Part shown: in pieces, positions 8,964 through 15,547 of the stretch | How positions within the stretch are numbered: position 1 is the first letter of the stretch | How the letters are laid out: each line of letters opens with the position of its first letter | Source of the DNA: an uncultured Caldilineales bacterium | GTDB lineage: Bacteria; Chloroflexota; Anaerolineae; JAAEKA01 | DNA length: 20,660 nt | NCBI GenBank assembly: GCA_937907455.1 | Contig: CALESQ010000100.1 | Coordinates: 1-20,660 of the forward strand | Direction of reading: 5' to 3' | Position numbers and translations under genes: made by a program | Notes under the pieces: generated by a model | What the model saw: the letters and a program-made list of their open reading frames with translations, nothing else | Database searches by the model: none | Told to the model about the DNA's origin: nothing

Positions 8964-9506
8964 ATGAACACCTCGTCCCTCTATCGCATCGGCGGCATCG
9001 CCGCCATCCTCGGCATCGTGCTGATGTTTGCCGTGTACGCCATTCCCGTGCTGTTGGGGATCGGCCTGCTGTTGTTCGGCCTGTTCTACTACGCCCTGGA
9101 CAAATTCCTCGGCTCGTCGCCCCTCGGTCTGGCTGCGGTCGGCTCGACGGTGGTGGGCGCCATCGGCCTGCTCTTCACCGGTACCACCCCGACGGTCATC
9201 TTCAACGTTTTCATGGTACTGGCCTTCATGCTGCCCGCGCTCTTGGCCGGGTTGGCGGCCAGAGGCAAGGCCGGCTTTCCACGCTTCCTGCCCATCATCG
9301 GCATCGCCGGCGGCGCGTTGGGCGTCGTCAACGCCATCGTCAATATCGCCGGCGGCGGGGACTACGCCAACCTGTCCAGCCCGACGCTGACCCTGCTGAG
9401 CAACCTGACCTACTATCCGGCGTCTTTGCTGGTGGCGGTCTGGCTGCTTTGGGGCGGCATCCTGCTGCTGCGGGCCAAGGGCGCCGCACAGCCCGTCCCG
9501 GCGTAG
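8964..9506 (+). CDS. small multi-pass membrane protein, paralogue of 7857-8384
   Basis: A 180-aa protein with about six hydrophobic segments and no large soluble domain. NTSSLYRIGGIAAILG at the N-terminus mirrors the gene at 7857, and the short basic C-terminal tail (LRAKGAAQPVPA) also corresponds to VKSRAAVAQPA there. The two genes flank the RidA gene, suggesting a local duplication followed by divergence. No metal-binding or catalytic motif is evident. The ATG follows AAGGAGCAACCATCC. Function unknown. Confidence 0.72.
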   Translation: MNTSSLYRIGGIAAILGIVLMFAVYAIPVLLGIGLLLFGLFYYALDKFLGSSPLGLAAVGSTVVGAIGLLFTGTTPTVIFNVFMVLAFMLPALLAGLAARGKAGFPRFLPIIGIAGGALGVVNAIVNIAGGGDYANLSSPTLTLLSNLTYYPASLLVAVWLLWGGILLLRAKGAAQPVPA

Positions 9507-9540
9507 CGCCTGCGCTCGCTTCAAGCGACTTCTTAAACGG

Positions 9541-9598
9541 CGGGCCAAACGTTGGTTTCGATACGCCCCAAGCGGCTGCTCAACCAACGTTTGACCCG
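9541..9598. repeat. long-loop inverted repeat upstream of SnoaL-like gene
   Basis: Arms CGGGCCAAACGTTGGTT (9541-9557) and AACCAACGTTTGACCCG (9582-9598) pair at 16 of 17 positions around a 24-nt spacer. Each arm contains an AACGTT core. It may be a transcript-ending structure for the membrane-protein gene, or two sites for a dimeric regulator spaced about four helical turns apart. It differs from the (C)CGA-loop hairpins. Confidence 0.65.
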
Positions 9599-9637
9599 GC
9601 AGTCGCCATTCCGTTCTACTCATCAAGGAGTATTCCC

Positions 9638-10078
9638 ATGTCCACCGAAGAAACCCGACGACTCGCTCACCATCACCAAGAAACCCTCAACCGCGCCTTC
9701 AGCACAGGGAATCTCGACCTGCTCGACGCAACGACGGCGGCAGATTTCGTAGAGCACAACCCGTCCCCTGGGCCGGGCGGAGGCTCTGCGTTGGTAAACT
9801 GGAAGCAATCCCTGGGCTGGCTCAAGCTCAGCTTCCCCGATATGCAGTTCAACGTCGAGCAGATCATCGCCGACGGCGACAAGGCTGTCGTCCACGTGAC
9901 CATTGCCGGCACACACCGCGGCGATGCGATGGGCGTCCCCGCAACCGGCAAGGTCGTGGCCATGCCGGCTATCGACATCCTGCGCTTCGAGGGCGGCAAA
10001 GTCGTCGAGCACTGGGGCGTCTACGACGAGCTGAGCATGCTGCGCCAGCTCGGCCTTGCACCGCAGCCGGGGGCCTGA
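9638..10078 (+). CDS. SnoaL-like / ester cyclase family protein
   Basis: A 146-aa cytoplasmic protein of the SnoaL-like alpha+beta barrel family (NTF2-like fold). It has the N-terminal helix LAHHHQETLNRAFSTGNLDL, the ADFVEHNP strand (residues about 35-42), and the signature GDAMGVPATGKVVAMPAID near 96-113 followed by ILRFEGGKVVEHWGVYDELSM. The family includes polyketide ester cyclases, but most members in such genomes have unknown substrates. The ATG at 9638 is chosen over an earlier in-frame ATG because CAAGGAGTATTCCC lies directly upstream. The next gene, an O-methyltransferase, starts 16 nt after the stop, so the two likely act on the same or related small molecule. Confidence 0.87.
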   Translation: MSTEETRRLAHHHQETLNRAFSTGNLDLLDATTAADFVEHNPSPGPGGGSALVNWKQSLGWLKLSFPDMQFNVEQIIADGDKAVVHVTIAGTHRGDAMGVPATGKVVAMPAIDILRFEGGKVVEHWGVYDELSMLRQLGLAPQPGA

Positions 10079-10094
10079 TCACACAGGAGAACCC

Positions 10095-11111
10095 ATGACC
10101 ACACCCTCCACTCCAACCGCCGTCCCGCCCCAGGCGCGCTTTTTCCAGTGGGTGCAGGGCTGGGCAACCCTGCTGCTCTGCCACAGCCTGGTCAAAACCG
10201 GCGTGTTCGAGCAGATGGCCGCTGGCCCCCGCACGGTAGATGAGATCGCCAGTGCGTGCAGCCTGCACCGCGACACGCTCTTCCGCACCCTGCGCATGAT
10301 GACCGCCCTGGAGATCACCGCCCGCGAGGGCGAGCGCTACGCGCTCACCCCCCTGGGCCGGGCGCTGCTCAAGGACACGCCTGGCAGCCTGTACAACGGC
10401 GTCCAGATGATGGGCACAGACGGCTACCAGCGCCCCTGGCAGAACTTCGCCCACAGCCTGGCCACCGGCGAGAGCGCCTTCACGCACGTCATGGGCGCAC
10501 CCTTTTTCGACTACCTCGAGCAGAATCCGGAACTGGGTCTGCCCTTCCAGCAGCAGATGATGGCCTATGCCGAGATGATCGACCCCGCCCTGGTTCCGGC
10601 GTACGACTTCGCCCCCTTCCGCACGGTCTGCGATGTAGGCGGCGGCACGGGGCATTTTCTCAAGCGCATCCTGCACGCTCATCCGCACCTGCGCGGCATC
10701 CTCTTTGACCTGCCGGGGGTGACGGCAAACCATGTGTTGAGCGAACTCGACGGGCAGGTCGAGGTGGTGGCGGGCAGCTTCTTCGAGCGGGTGCCGCCGG
10801 CCGACCTGCTGATCCTGAAAACCGTGCTGCACGACTGGTCCGACGCGAAGTGCGCGGTCATCCTCGAACGCTGCCGGCAAGCCATGTCGTCCGGCTCGAA
10901 ACTACTGATCGTCGATCGTGTGATCGAAGAGCCTGTGGAAGTTCTGAGCTTGTTCTACGATCTGCATATGCTGGTGCAGATCGGCGGGCGCGAGCGCACG
11001 GCGACGGAGTTCCGCACCTTGCTCCAAAACGCCGGCCTGCAGATGCAGCGCATCATCGTCCCCACCGAGTCACCCATGTTCCCCCTGCGCCTGGTGGAGG
11101 CGTCGTTGTAG
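10095..11111 (+). CDS. O-methyltransferase, acetylserotonin-OMT-like
   Basis: A 338-aa SAM-dependent O-methyltransferase of the Methyltransf_2 type. The N-terminal part (about 15-100) is the winged-helix dimerisation domain (TVDEIASACSLHRDTLFRTL, YALTPLGRALL). The catalytic domain has motif I VCDVGGGTGHFLKRI (178-192), the acid after strand 2 at GILFDLPGV, and LKTVLHDWSDAKC (241-253) with the His246-Asp247 pair used as general base. GGRERTATEFRTLLQNAGL near the C-terminus is also typical. The ATG at 10095 follows CACAGGAGAACCC; an earlier in-frame ATG has no such site. Pigment, antibiotic and quinone modification are all possible. Pairing with the SnoaL-like gene suggests a small specialised-metabolite step. 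Confidence 0.9.
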   Translation: MTTPSTPTAVPPQARFFQWVQGWATLLLCHSLVKTGVFEQMAAGPRTVDEIASACSLHRDTLFRTLRMMTALEITAREGERYALTPLGRALLKDTPGSLYNGVQMMGTDGYQRPWQNFAHSLATGESAFTHVMGAPFFDYLEQNPELGLPFQQQMMAYAEMIDPALVPAYDFAPFRTVCDVGGGTGHFLKRILHAHPHLRGILFDLPGVTANHVLSELDGQVEVVAGSFFERVPPADLLILKTVLHDWSDAKCAVILERCRQAMSSGSKLLIVDRVIEEPVEVLSLFYDLHMLVQIGGRERTATEFRTLLQNAGLQMQRIIVPTESPMFPLRLVEASL

Positions 11112-11152
11112 ATCAAGGAACCCCGTGGCCTATTCTCAAAGGAGAACCGACC

Positions 11153-11368
11153 ATGCCTAGAGGTGCTACCATGTGGATCAACGCAAACGCCAGCGCGCCG
11201 CACGCCGGCGATTATACCCTGGCCTTTGCACCCGAGACTGTTTTCACTTTCGCCACTGCCGGTGAGCGGCGCGCCTGCGCCGGGGAGATCGTCGCCGTGC
11301 TGCAGCGCTACGGCATCCCCTGCGCAGTGCGCGAAGACAGCCCTTTCGCCATCGGTGACGGATCATGA
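11153..11368 (+). CDS. small protein of unknown function, coupled to cupredoxin gene
   Basis: A 71-aa soluble protein. AAAGGAGAACCGACC precedes the ATG, giving it one of the better ribosome sites here; a second in-frame ATG six codons later is less well placed. It has an aromatic/Thr-rich middle (GDYTLAFAPETVFTF) and a Cys-containing helix (ERRACAGEIVAVLQRYGI). No family is recognised. Its stop overlaps the start of the cupredoxin gene by 4 nt (ATGA), a sign of translational coupling. It could be a true small gene or mainly a coupling leader. Confidence 0.5.
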   Translation: MPRGATMWINANASAPHAGDYTLAFAPETVFTFATAGERRACAGEIVAVLQRYGIPCAVREDSPFAIGDGS

Positions 11369-11700
11369 AGCGCTGTCTCATGCTGCTCATCCTGGCCGGA
11401 CTGCTGCTGGCTGCCTGCGGATCGGGCAACGAGATCACCATCCGCACCGCCGGCATGCGCTTCGTGGCGGACGAGGTGCGCGTCAAGGCCGGCGAGCCGG
11501 TGACGCTGCATGTGGTCAACCGCGACGGGTTTGCCCACGCCTTCGACATCGACGAATTCGACATCCACGCGCCCCTGCCGGCCCAGGCCGCGTTCGACGC
11601 GGCCTTCACCCCCACCGAGCCAGGCCGCTACCGCTTCTACTGCGGCTCCCCCGGCCACGAAGCCGCCGGCATGGAGGGCGTGCTGGTGGTCGAGCCGTAG
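11365..11700 (+). CDS. cupredoxin-like copper-binding lipoprotein
   Basis: A 111-aa exported blue-copper-type protein. The signal peptide ends in lipobox LAAC, so Cys18 should be lipidated and the protein held at the outer face of the membrane. The mature domain has the Greek-key pattern (ITIRTAGMRFVADEVRVKAG, EPVTLHVVNRD) and a complete type 1 ligand set: His58 in FAHAF, Cys93 and His98 in FYCGSPGHE, Met103 in AGMEG. Such proteins carry single electrons between respiratory partners. The dihaem cytochrome c encoded next is the obvious candidate partner. The start overlaps the preceding stop (ATGA). A hairpin begins 18 nt after the stop. Confidence 0.9.
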   Translation: MKRCLMLLILAGLLLAACGSGNEITIRTAGMRFVADEVRVKAGEPVTLHVVNRDGFAHAFDIDEFDIHAPLPAQAAFDAAFTPTEPGRYRFYCGSPGHEAAGMEGVLVVEP

Positions 11701-11718
11701 CAGAGGCCGCGAACCAGC

Positions 11719-11752
11719 AGAAGTTCGACTTTTCCGAAAAAGTCGAACTTCT
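11719..11752. repeat. hairpin of (C)CGA-loop family, copy 3
   Basis: A perfect 15-bp stem, AGAAGTTCGACTTTT (11719-11733) with its complement at 11738-11752, around a CCGA loop. It lies between the cupredoxin and cytochrome genes and has no U tract. It could attenuate or stabilise part of a shared transcript. Confidence 0.8.
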
Positions 11753-11803
11753 CCATACTTGTCTACCAATCACCCAATCACCCATTCCCAGGAGCAACCC
11801 ACC

Positions 11804-12784
11804 ATGATCGCCAACCTGCTCGTCCTGCTTCTCTTCATCGGCCTCATCGTCCTCTTCGGCTGGCTGACCTACCGCGCGCTTCGAGCTAAGAAGACGTGGG
11901 TCAAGATCGTCGGCGGCATCGCCGGCGGACTGGCGACGCTGGCGCTGGTCGCCGTGACCTTCTTCGGCGCCAGCGGCGCGGCAGCGGTCTACTTCCCCGG
12001 CGCGCCGGCCGCGCCTGACATCACCGTGGCGGGCACGCCGGAGCAGATCGCCCGCGGCGAGTATCTGGTCAACCTGTCCTGCATCGGCTGCCACAGCAGC
12101 GTGGGCGCAGAGGGCGCGCCCACTATGCAGCATCCGCTCAACGGCGGCTGGGACATCGCCGCGGCCGAGGGCTTCGGCTTCGTCGGCAACCTGGTGGCGG
12201 AGAACCTGACGCCCGGCGGCAAGCTGGCGGACTACAGCGACGGCGAGCTCTTCCGCACCCTGCGCCACCGGGTGGACAAGGACGGTCACCAGCTGGTCTT
12301 TATGTCCCTCCTGCCCTACGCCCAGTTGAGCGACGCCGACACCGAGGCTATCGTCGCCTACCTGCGTTCCCTGCCGCCGGCCGAGCAGACGGCCGCCACC
12401 GGCGACAAGGTCAGCTTCGTGGGCGCGGTGATGCTGGGCGCCGGGATGTTTGGCGCGCCGGAGACGGGCGCAGAGACGGTGACCGCGCCGCCGGAAGGCG
12501 TGACGGCCGAGTACGGCAAGTACGTGGCCACCTACGGCGAGTGCCGCGGCTGTCACGGGCCGGACGCAACCGGCGTTCCTGCGTCAGCCATGGGGCCGGC
12601 CGTGCCCAACCCGCGCTTGCTGGTGGCCGAGATCAGCCAGGAACAGTTCGCCGAGATGATGCGCAGCGGCGTCAAGCCCGACGGCCAGCCCTTCCCGGAG
12701 ACTATGCCCTGGCAGGCCGCGGCCCAGATGACCGACAGCGACTTGGCCGCGCTGTACGCCTATCTGACTGCGCCGGTACAGTGA
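11804..12784 (+). CDS. membrane-anchored dihaem cytochrome c
   Basis: A 326-aa protein with two N-terminal membrane helices (about 2-25 and 34-60), then two class I cytochrome c domains facing outward. Haem sites are CIGCH (93-97) and CRGCH (247-251). Plausible axial Met ligands are Met167 in VFMSLLPY and Met301 in FPETMPW. The arrangement resembles dihaem cytochromes that feed or drain dehydrogenases and oxidases. A much earlier in-frame start would run through the cupredoxin gene, so I use the ATG at 11804, which follows CCAGGAGCAACCCACC. With the cupredoxin upstream it forms a likely periplasm-side electron-transfer pair. The next gene begins 1 nt after the stop. Confidence 0.9.
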   Translation: MIANLLVLLLFIGLIVLFGWLTYRALRAKKTWVKIVGGIAGGLATLALVAVTFFGASGAAAVYFPGAPAAPDITVAGTPEQIARGEYLVNLSCIGCHSSVGAEGAPTMQHPLNGGWDIAAAEGFGFVGNLVAENLTPGGKLADYSDGELFRTLRHRVDKDGHQLVFMSLLPYAQLSDADTEAIVAYLRSLPPAEQTAATGDKVSFVGAVMLGAGMFGAPETGAETVTAPPEGVTAEYGKYVATYGECRGCHGPDATGVPASAMGPAVPNPRLLVAEISQEQFAEMMRSGVKPDGQPFPETMPWQAAAQMTDSDLAALYAYLTAPVQ

Positions 12785-12785
12785 G

Positions 12786-13394
12786 ATGAAGCCGTTCTAC
12801 AACTGGCTCTACCGCACCGGCCGCGCGCCCTGGGACATCGGCCCGCGCAAGGAGTTGGTGGAGGCGGTGGAGAGCGGGCGCATCCAGCCCTGCCGGGCCA
12901 TCGACTTGGGCTGCGGCACGGCCAGCAACGCCATCTTCCTGGCGCAGCACGGCTTCGAAGTCACCGGAACCGACTACTCGCCTGCGGCCATCGCCCTCTG
13001 CCGGCAGCGGGGCGCGGCCGCAGGCGTCTCGGTCGAGTGGATCGAGGACGACCTGACCAACCCGCAGCACGTGCGCGGCCCCTTCGACCTGCTGGTGGAC
13101 TGGGGCGTGTACGATGACCTCAGCCCGACCGCCCGCCGCGCCTATCGACGTAACGTGCTGCCGCTGACCCACGATGAGAGCCAGTTCATCATCTACGTCC
13201 ACCAGTGGCCGCTGCGCTGGTACGACCGGCTGATCCAGGCGCTGTTCGGCTTCGGGCCGATGGAGCCCGGCGAGATCGAGGCTGACTTCGGCTTGCATTT
13301 CCGCATCGAGAAGCTGATGGAACACTGCTGCGGCTCTGGCTTCCTGGCCGGCGAGGCGGCATATCTGATGGCTCGACAAATCGAATCCGTCTGA
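12786..13394 (+). CDS. class I SAM-dependent methyltransferase
   Basis: A 202-aa cytoplasmic methyltransferase. Motif I is AIDLGCGTASNAIFL (38-52), the ribose-binding acid is Asp63 in VTGTDYSP, and FDLLVDWGVYDDLSP around 101-115 is the post-motif region. The early segment TGRAPWDIGPRKELVE (11-26) and the overall layout resemble thiopurine/tellurite/chalcogenide methyltransferases (TehB/TPMT-like), which detoxify Se, Te or thiol compounds; this substrate assignment is only suggestive. The start lies 1 nt after the cytochrome stop, so the two are co-transcribed and probably coupled. Confidence 0.85.
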   Translation: MKPFYNWLYRTGRAPWDIGPRKELVEAVESGRIQPCRAIDLGCGTASNAIFLAQHGFEVTGTDYSPAAIALCRQRGAAAGVSVEWIEDDLTNPQHVRGPFDLLVDWGVYDDLSPTARRAYRRNVLPLTHDESQFIIYVHQWPLRWYDRLIQALFGFGPMEPGEIEADFGLHFRIEKLMEHCCGSGFLAGEAAYLMARQIESV

Positions 13395-13428
13395 AGACAC
13401 TCACGTTACACTCCGGAGGTCAACTCCC

Positions 13429-13929
13429 ATGCAGTTCATCCTGATTATCTTGCGGTTGGTTCACATCGTCGCCGGCGCGTTCTGGGTCGGCAGCGCCCTG
13501 ATGCTCGCTCTGGTCATCCTGCCAGGACTGCGCAAGGCCGGGCCGGGCAGCGAACGGCACTTGCCGATGGCCAAGATCTCGCAGGCCATGGGCATCAGCT
13601 CGCTGCTGACCACGGTCGCCGGCCTGCTGCTCTACTGGCTGGTCTCCGGCTTCTCCTGGGCCTGGATCAGCAGCCCTGTGGGCATTGGCCTCACCCTCGG
13701 CTCCCTGGCCGGGATTGCAGCCTTCCTGCTGGGCACGTTCTCCACCGGCCCGACCTCTGGCAAGATCGCCGCGCTGGGCGCGCAGATGCAGGCCGCGGGC
13801 GGCCCGCCCAAGCCGGAGCAAATGGCGGAGATGGGCCGCTTGCAGGCCAAGCTGGCTCGCAGCAGCACGTGGAGCACCATTCTGGCCAGCGCGGCGCTGG
13901 CGCTGATGGCCGTGGCGCGCTATCTGTGA
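13429..13929 (+). CDS. four-helix membrane protein, CopD/DUF2269-like
   Basis: A 166-aa membrane protein with hydrophobic segments at about 3-28, 50-71, 80-102 and 148-165 and a polar loop rich in Lys/Gln/Met in between. The opening LRLVHIVAGAFWVGSALML, with a His in the first helix followed by a small-residue WxG, is the hallmark of CopD, DUF2269 and related four-helix haem- or copper-associated proteins. The His may bind a metal or haem, but no ligand set can be proven from sequence alone. The ribosome site is CCGGAGGTCAACTCCC. Its position next to cupredoxin and cytochrome genes agrees with a redox or copper role. Confidence 0.65.
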   Translation: MQFILIILRLVHIVAGAFWVGSALMLALVILPGLRKAGPGSERHLPMAKISQAMGISSLLTTVAGLLLYWLVSGFSWAWISSPVGIGLTLGSLAGIAAFLLGTFSTGPTSGKIAALGAQMQAAGGPPKPEQMAEMGRLQAKLARSSTWSTILASAALALMAVARYL

Positions 13930-14212
13930 GGGCGCGAGCATAGGAAAGTGCGCTCCAGCCGCACTGGGACACGCCTGGCCGGGTGTGAAACACACGGCAG
14001 GTTGCCCCGTCGGGGCTACTCTGTGCTATAATCCGCAGCAGCTTCCACGCTAACACCTGGCCGCACGCGAACTGCTTTGGCCTTACCGGCGCCGGTCAGG
14101 TAGCCGGTTGCCGGCGGATCGGGCGGCGCGGGCTGCACCACCGGGAAGCTGCGCATCTCGTCGAGAACCGGGCCGCCTGCGACGAGACAATCGTGACAAG
14201 GAGCCAGTTGCC
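13930..14212. other. intergenic region with promoter and structured leader
   Basis: This 283-bp gap begins with a weak 6-bp hairpin (13947-13965), carries a promoter (14002-14032), and then a GC-rich untranslated leader of about 170 nt. The leader includes a perfect 12-bp palindrome ACCGGCGCCGGT at 14085-14096 and several CCGG dyads. An in-frame extension of the next ORF back to 14108 is Arg/Ala-rich and has no ribosome site, so I treat it as noncoding. Confidence 0.5.
14002..14032 (+). promoter_or_regulatory. promoter upstream of DoxX-like gene with palindromic spacer
   Basis: TATAAT at 14027-14032 is a consensus -10 box, preceded by TGTGC. TTGCCC at 14002-14007 is a -35 candidate with a 19-nt spacer. 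Part of the spacer is a palindrome, GCCCC-GTC-GGGGC (14004-14016), which overlaps the -35 box and could be a repressor or MerR-like site. Start of transcription is expected near 14039. Confidence 0.6.
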
Positions 14213-14596
14213 ATGAACATCATCCTGTGGGTCCTGCAAATCGTGTTTGGCTTATTCTTCCTCTTCGTCGGCGTGCAGCATTTCCTGCTGCCGCCCAACC
14301 TCCCGGCCATGATGGGCTGGATGTATGAGCTCTCCCCCGCCCTGCATACAGTCAGCGGTATCCTTGAGATCTTGGGAGGCCTTGGCCTGATCCTGCCCGG
14401 CCTCTTCCGCGTCCAGACGCGCCTGACGCCGCTGGCCGCGCTGGGCCTGGTCTTCGTCATGTTCAGCGCCGCCGTCTGGCACATCACCCGCGGCGAGCTT
14501 CAGAACGTGGTGCAGAACCTCGTCGTCGCGGCGCTGCTCGGCTTCGTGGCCTACGGGCGCTGGAAGTTGAGCCCGCTGAAGGACAGAAACGGATAA
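14213..14596 (+). CDS. DoxX-like membrane protein
   Basis: A 127-aa protein with four predicted membrane helices (about 2-22, 44-64, 70-92, 98-115). The pattern NIILWVLQIVFGLFFLFVG, then a loop with PPNLPAMMGWM, then ILEILGGLGLILPGL is typical of the DoxX/DoxX-like (DUF4267-type) family, linked to thiosulfate:quinone oxidoreductase chemistry and to oxidative-stress complexes in other bacteria; the exact role here is unknown. The ATG at 14213 follows CAAGGAGCCAGTTGCC. It is expressed from the promoter at 14002-14032 and lies upstream of the DsrE/Crp region. Confidence 0.8.
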   Translation: MNIILWVLQIVFGLFFLFVGVQHFLLPPNLPAMMGWMYELSPALHTVSGILEILGGLGLILPGLFRVQTRLTPLAALGLVFVMFSAAVWHITRGELQNVVQNLVVAALLGFVAYGRWKLSPLKDRNG

Positions 14597-14638
14597 CCCA
14601 TAGGGAGCTCATCCCCTTGGCGGAATTCAGCGGGAAAA

Positions 14639-14679
14639 CGACAAAAGTCTTTCACAGGGACCAGGTTCAGGAGTACACT
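14639..14679 (+). promoter_or_regulatory. promoter with GAC-N4-GTC site abutting the -35 box
   Basis: CGACAAAAGTCT (14639-14650) is followed at once by TTCACA (14651-14656), a 5/6 match to the -35 consensus, a 17-nt spacer and TACACT (14674-14679). The layout matches that at 16269-16310. The site core GAC-N4-GTC has the half-site spacing of FNR-like proteins, and a Crp/Fnr gene lies nearby. It would drive the small membrane protein and the DsrE gene. Confidence 0.55.
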
Positions 14680-14689
14680 GCATAGACTG

Positions 14690-14707
14690 CGACCAAAGTC
14701 TTTCTCA
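14690..14707 (+). promoter_or_regulatory. second GAC-N4-GTC site
   Basis: CGACCAAAGTCT (14690-14701) is followed by TTCTCA (14702-14707), repeating the site-plus-box order found 51 bp upstream; 15 of 17 bases from 14641-14657 recur at 14692-14708. A -10 box is poor here (TACATG at 14726-14731). It may be a second activator site downstream of the first promoter, or a relict duplicate. Confidence 0.4.
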
Positions 14708-14766
14708 GATTGTTAGAAAGGCAGCTACATGATCGCAAATCTCTGCAAGTGAAAGGTTGTCAACCT

Positions 14767-15021
14767 ATGACAAAGTTCCTGACCAAATGGTCTCGTAAGT
14801 TCCACCGTTGGATCGCCGTGCCCACCGCGCTGCTCATCCCCGTGGCCGTGCTGATCAAGCTGCTGGGCGGCCCGGAAATGGCTGCCGTCTGGGAAAGGCT
14901 GGAACAGGTGCCCTCCATCTTGATGCTGGTCATGGCCATCAGCGGAACCTATCTCTTCCTGCTGCCCTACATCGCCAAGGGACAGCGCAAGAAGAGAAAA
15001 GCCTCCTCTGCCCCGCAATAG
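14767..15021 (+). CDS. small two-helix membrane protein
   Basis: An 84-aa protein with two hydrophobic segments (about 15-35 and 49-68) and a Lys/Arg-rich C-terminal tail (KGQRKKRK). The start KWSRKFHRWIAVPTALL recalls the first helix of PepSY-associated membrane proteins, whose FHRW motif precedes a haem- or redox-linked helix, but the protein is too short to assign. A TTG 19 codons earlier is in frame but unlikely. The ribosome site before 14767 (GAAAGGTTGTCAACCT) is modest. It shares its promoter region with the DsrE selenoprotein gene downstream. Confidence 0.65.
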   Translation: MTKFLTKWSRKFHRWIAVPTALLIPVAVLIKLLGGPEMAAVWERLEQVPSILMLVMAISGTYLFLLPYIAKGQRKKRKASSAPQ

Positions 15022-15127
15022 GCCCTGTTGCCATCGCCCGCTTGATTTTCCACGTGAGCACGGGTATCATCACGGGCAAGCCCGGCAGCGCCGCAGCGCT
15101 GCCTATCGAAACGAAGGAGCTTGACTC

Positions 15128-15493
15128 ATGACGGGCGACGGCCAGCGAAGCCACCTGTTCATCGTCAACGACTCGCCCTACGGCAATGAGCGTCCCTACA
15201 ACGCCCTGCGTCTGGCCATGGCCCTGGCTAAGCGGCCGGACGCTCACGTGCAGGTCTTTCTGATCGGCGACGGCGTCAACTGCGCGGTGGCAGGACAGAC
15301 AACTCCCAACGGCTACTACAACGTCGAGCGTATGCTGCAATCTATCGCCCGCAAGGGCGAAGTTGCGGCCTGAGGGAGCTGTTCAGAGGCCCGCGGGCTC
15401 GGGCCTGAACGCTTCCTGGCCGGTGTGCAGCCGGGCAGCATGCAGTTGCTGGCTGATTGGACGGCTGCCGCCGATCAGGTGCTGGTCTTTTGA
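15128..15493 (+). CDS. DsrE-family selenoprotein, in-frame TGA read as Sec82
   Basis: A 121-aa DsrE/DsrF-like sulfur-relay protein if the TGA at 15371-15373 is read through. Residues 1-81 are a good DsrE N-terminus: LFIVNDSPYGNERPYNALRL (10-29), VFLIGDGVNCAVAGQ (43-57), NGYYNVERMLQSI (61-73). After the TGA the same frame continues without a shift: GSCSEARGLGPERF, then SMQLLADWTAAADQVLVF and a TGA stop. This is the complete family C-terminus (compare the known pattern CGTCxxARG and LAxWTxxADKVLVF). The TGA therefore replaces the first Cys of CGxC, giving Sec82-Gly-Ser-Cys85; Cys52 is the other conserved Cys. A SECIS-like hairpin lies directly downstream. DsrE-like selenoproteins are known from metagenomes. 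Read conventionally this would be an 81-aa truncated protein. The alternative is a recent nonsense mutation. The ribosome site is GAAGGAGCTTGACTC. Role: thiol/selenol sulfur transfer or redox, in the cytoplasm. Confidence 0.82.
15374..15410 (+). promoter_or_regulatory. candidate bacterial SECIS element
   Basis: Directly after the in-frame TGA. The lower stem is GTTCAG (15381-15386) with CTGAAC (15405-15410); a 2-nt AG bulge follows on the 5' side; the upper stem is GCCCG (15389-15393) with CGGGC (15400-15404); the apical loop is CGGGCT (15394-15399). The loop has a G at its second position, 22 nt after the TGA. Bacterial SECIS hairpins bound by SelB are expected to have a small apical loop with a G in the first two positions at about this distance. 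The bases are also codons of the DsrE C-terminus. Confidence 0.75.
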
Positions 15494-15547
15494 CTTTTTG
15501 AATGGCCTATCTTTGATGCATCTCCACTGTGAGCTGACACGCGCCCC

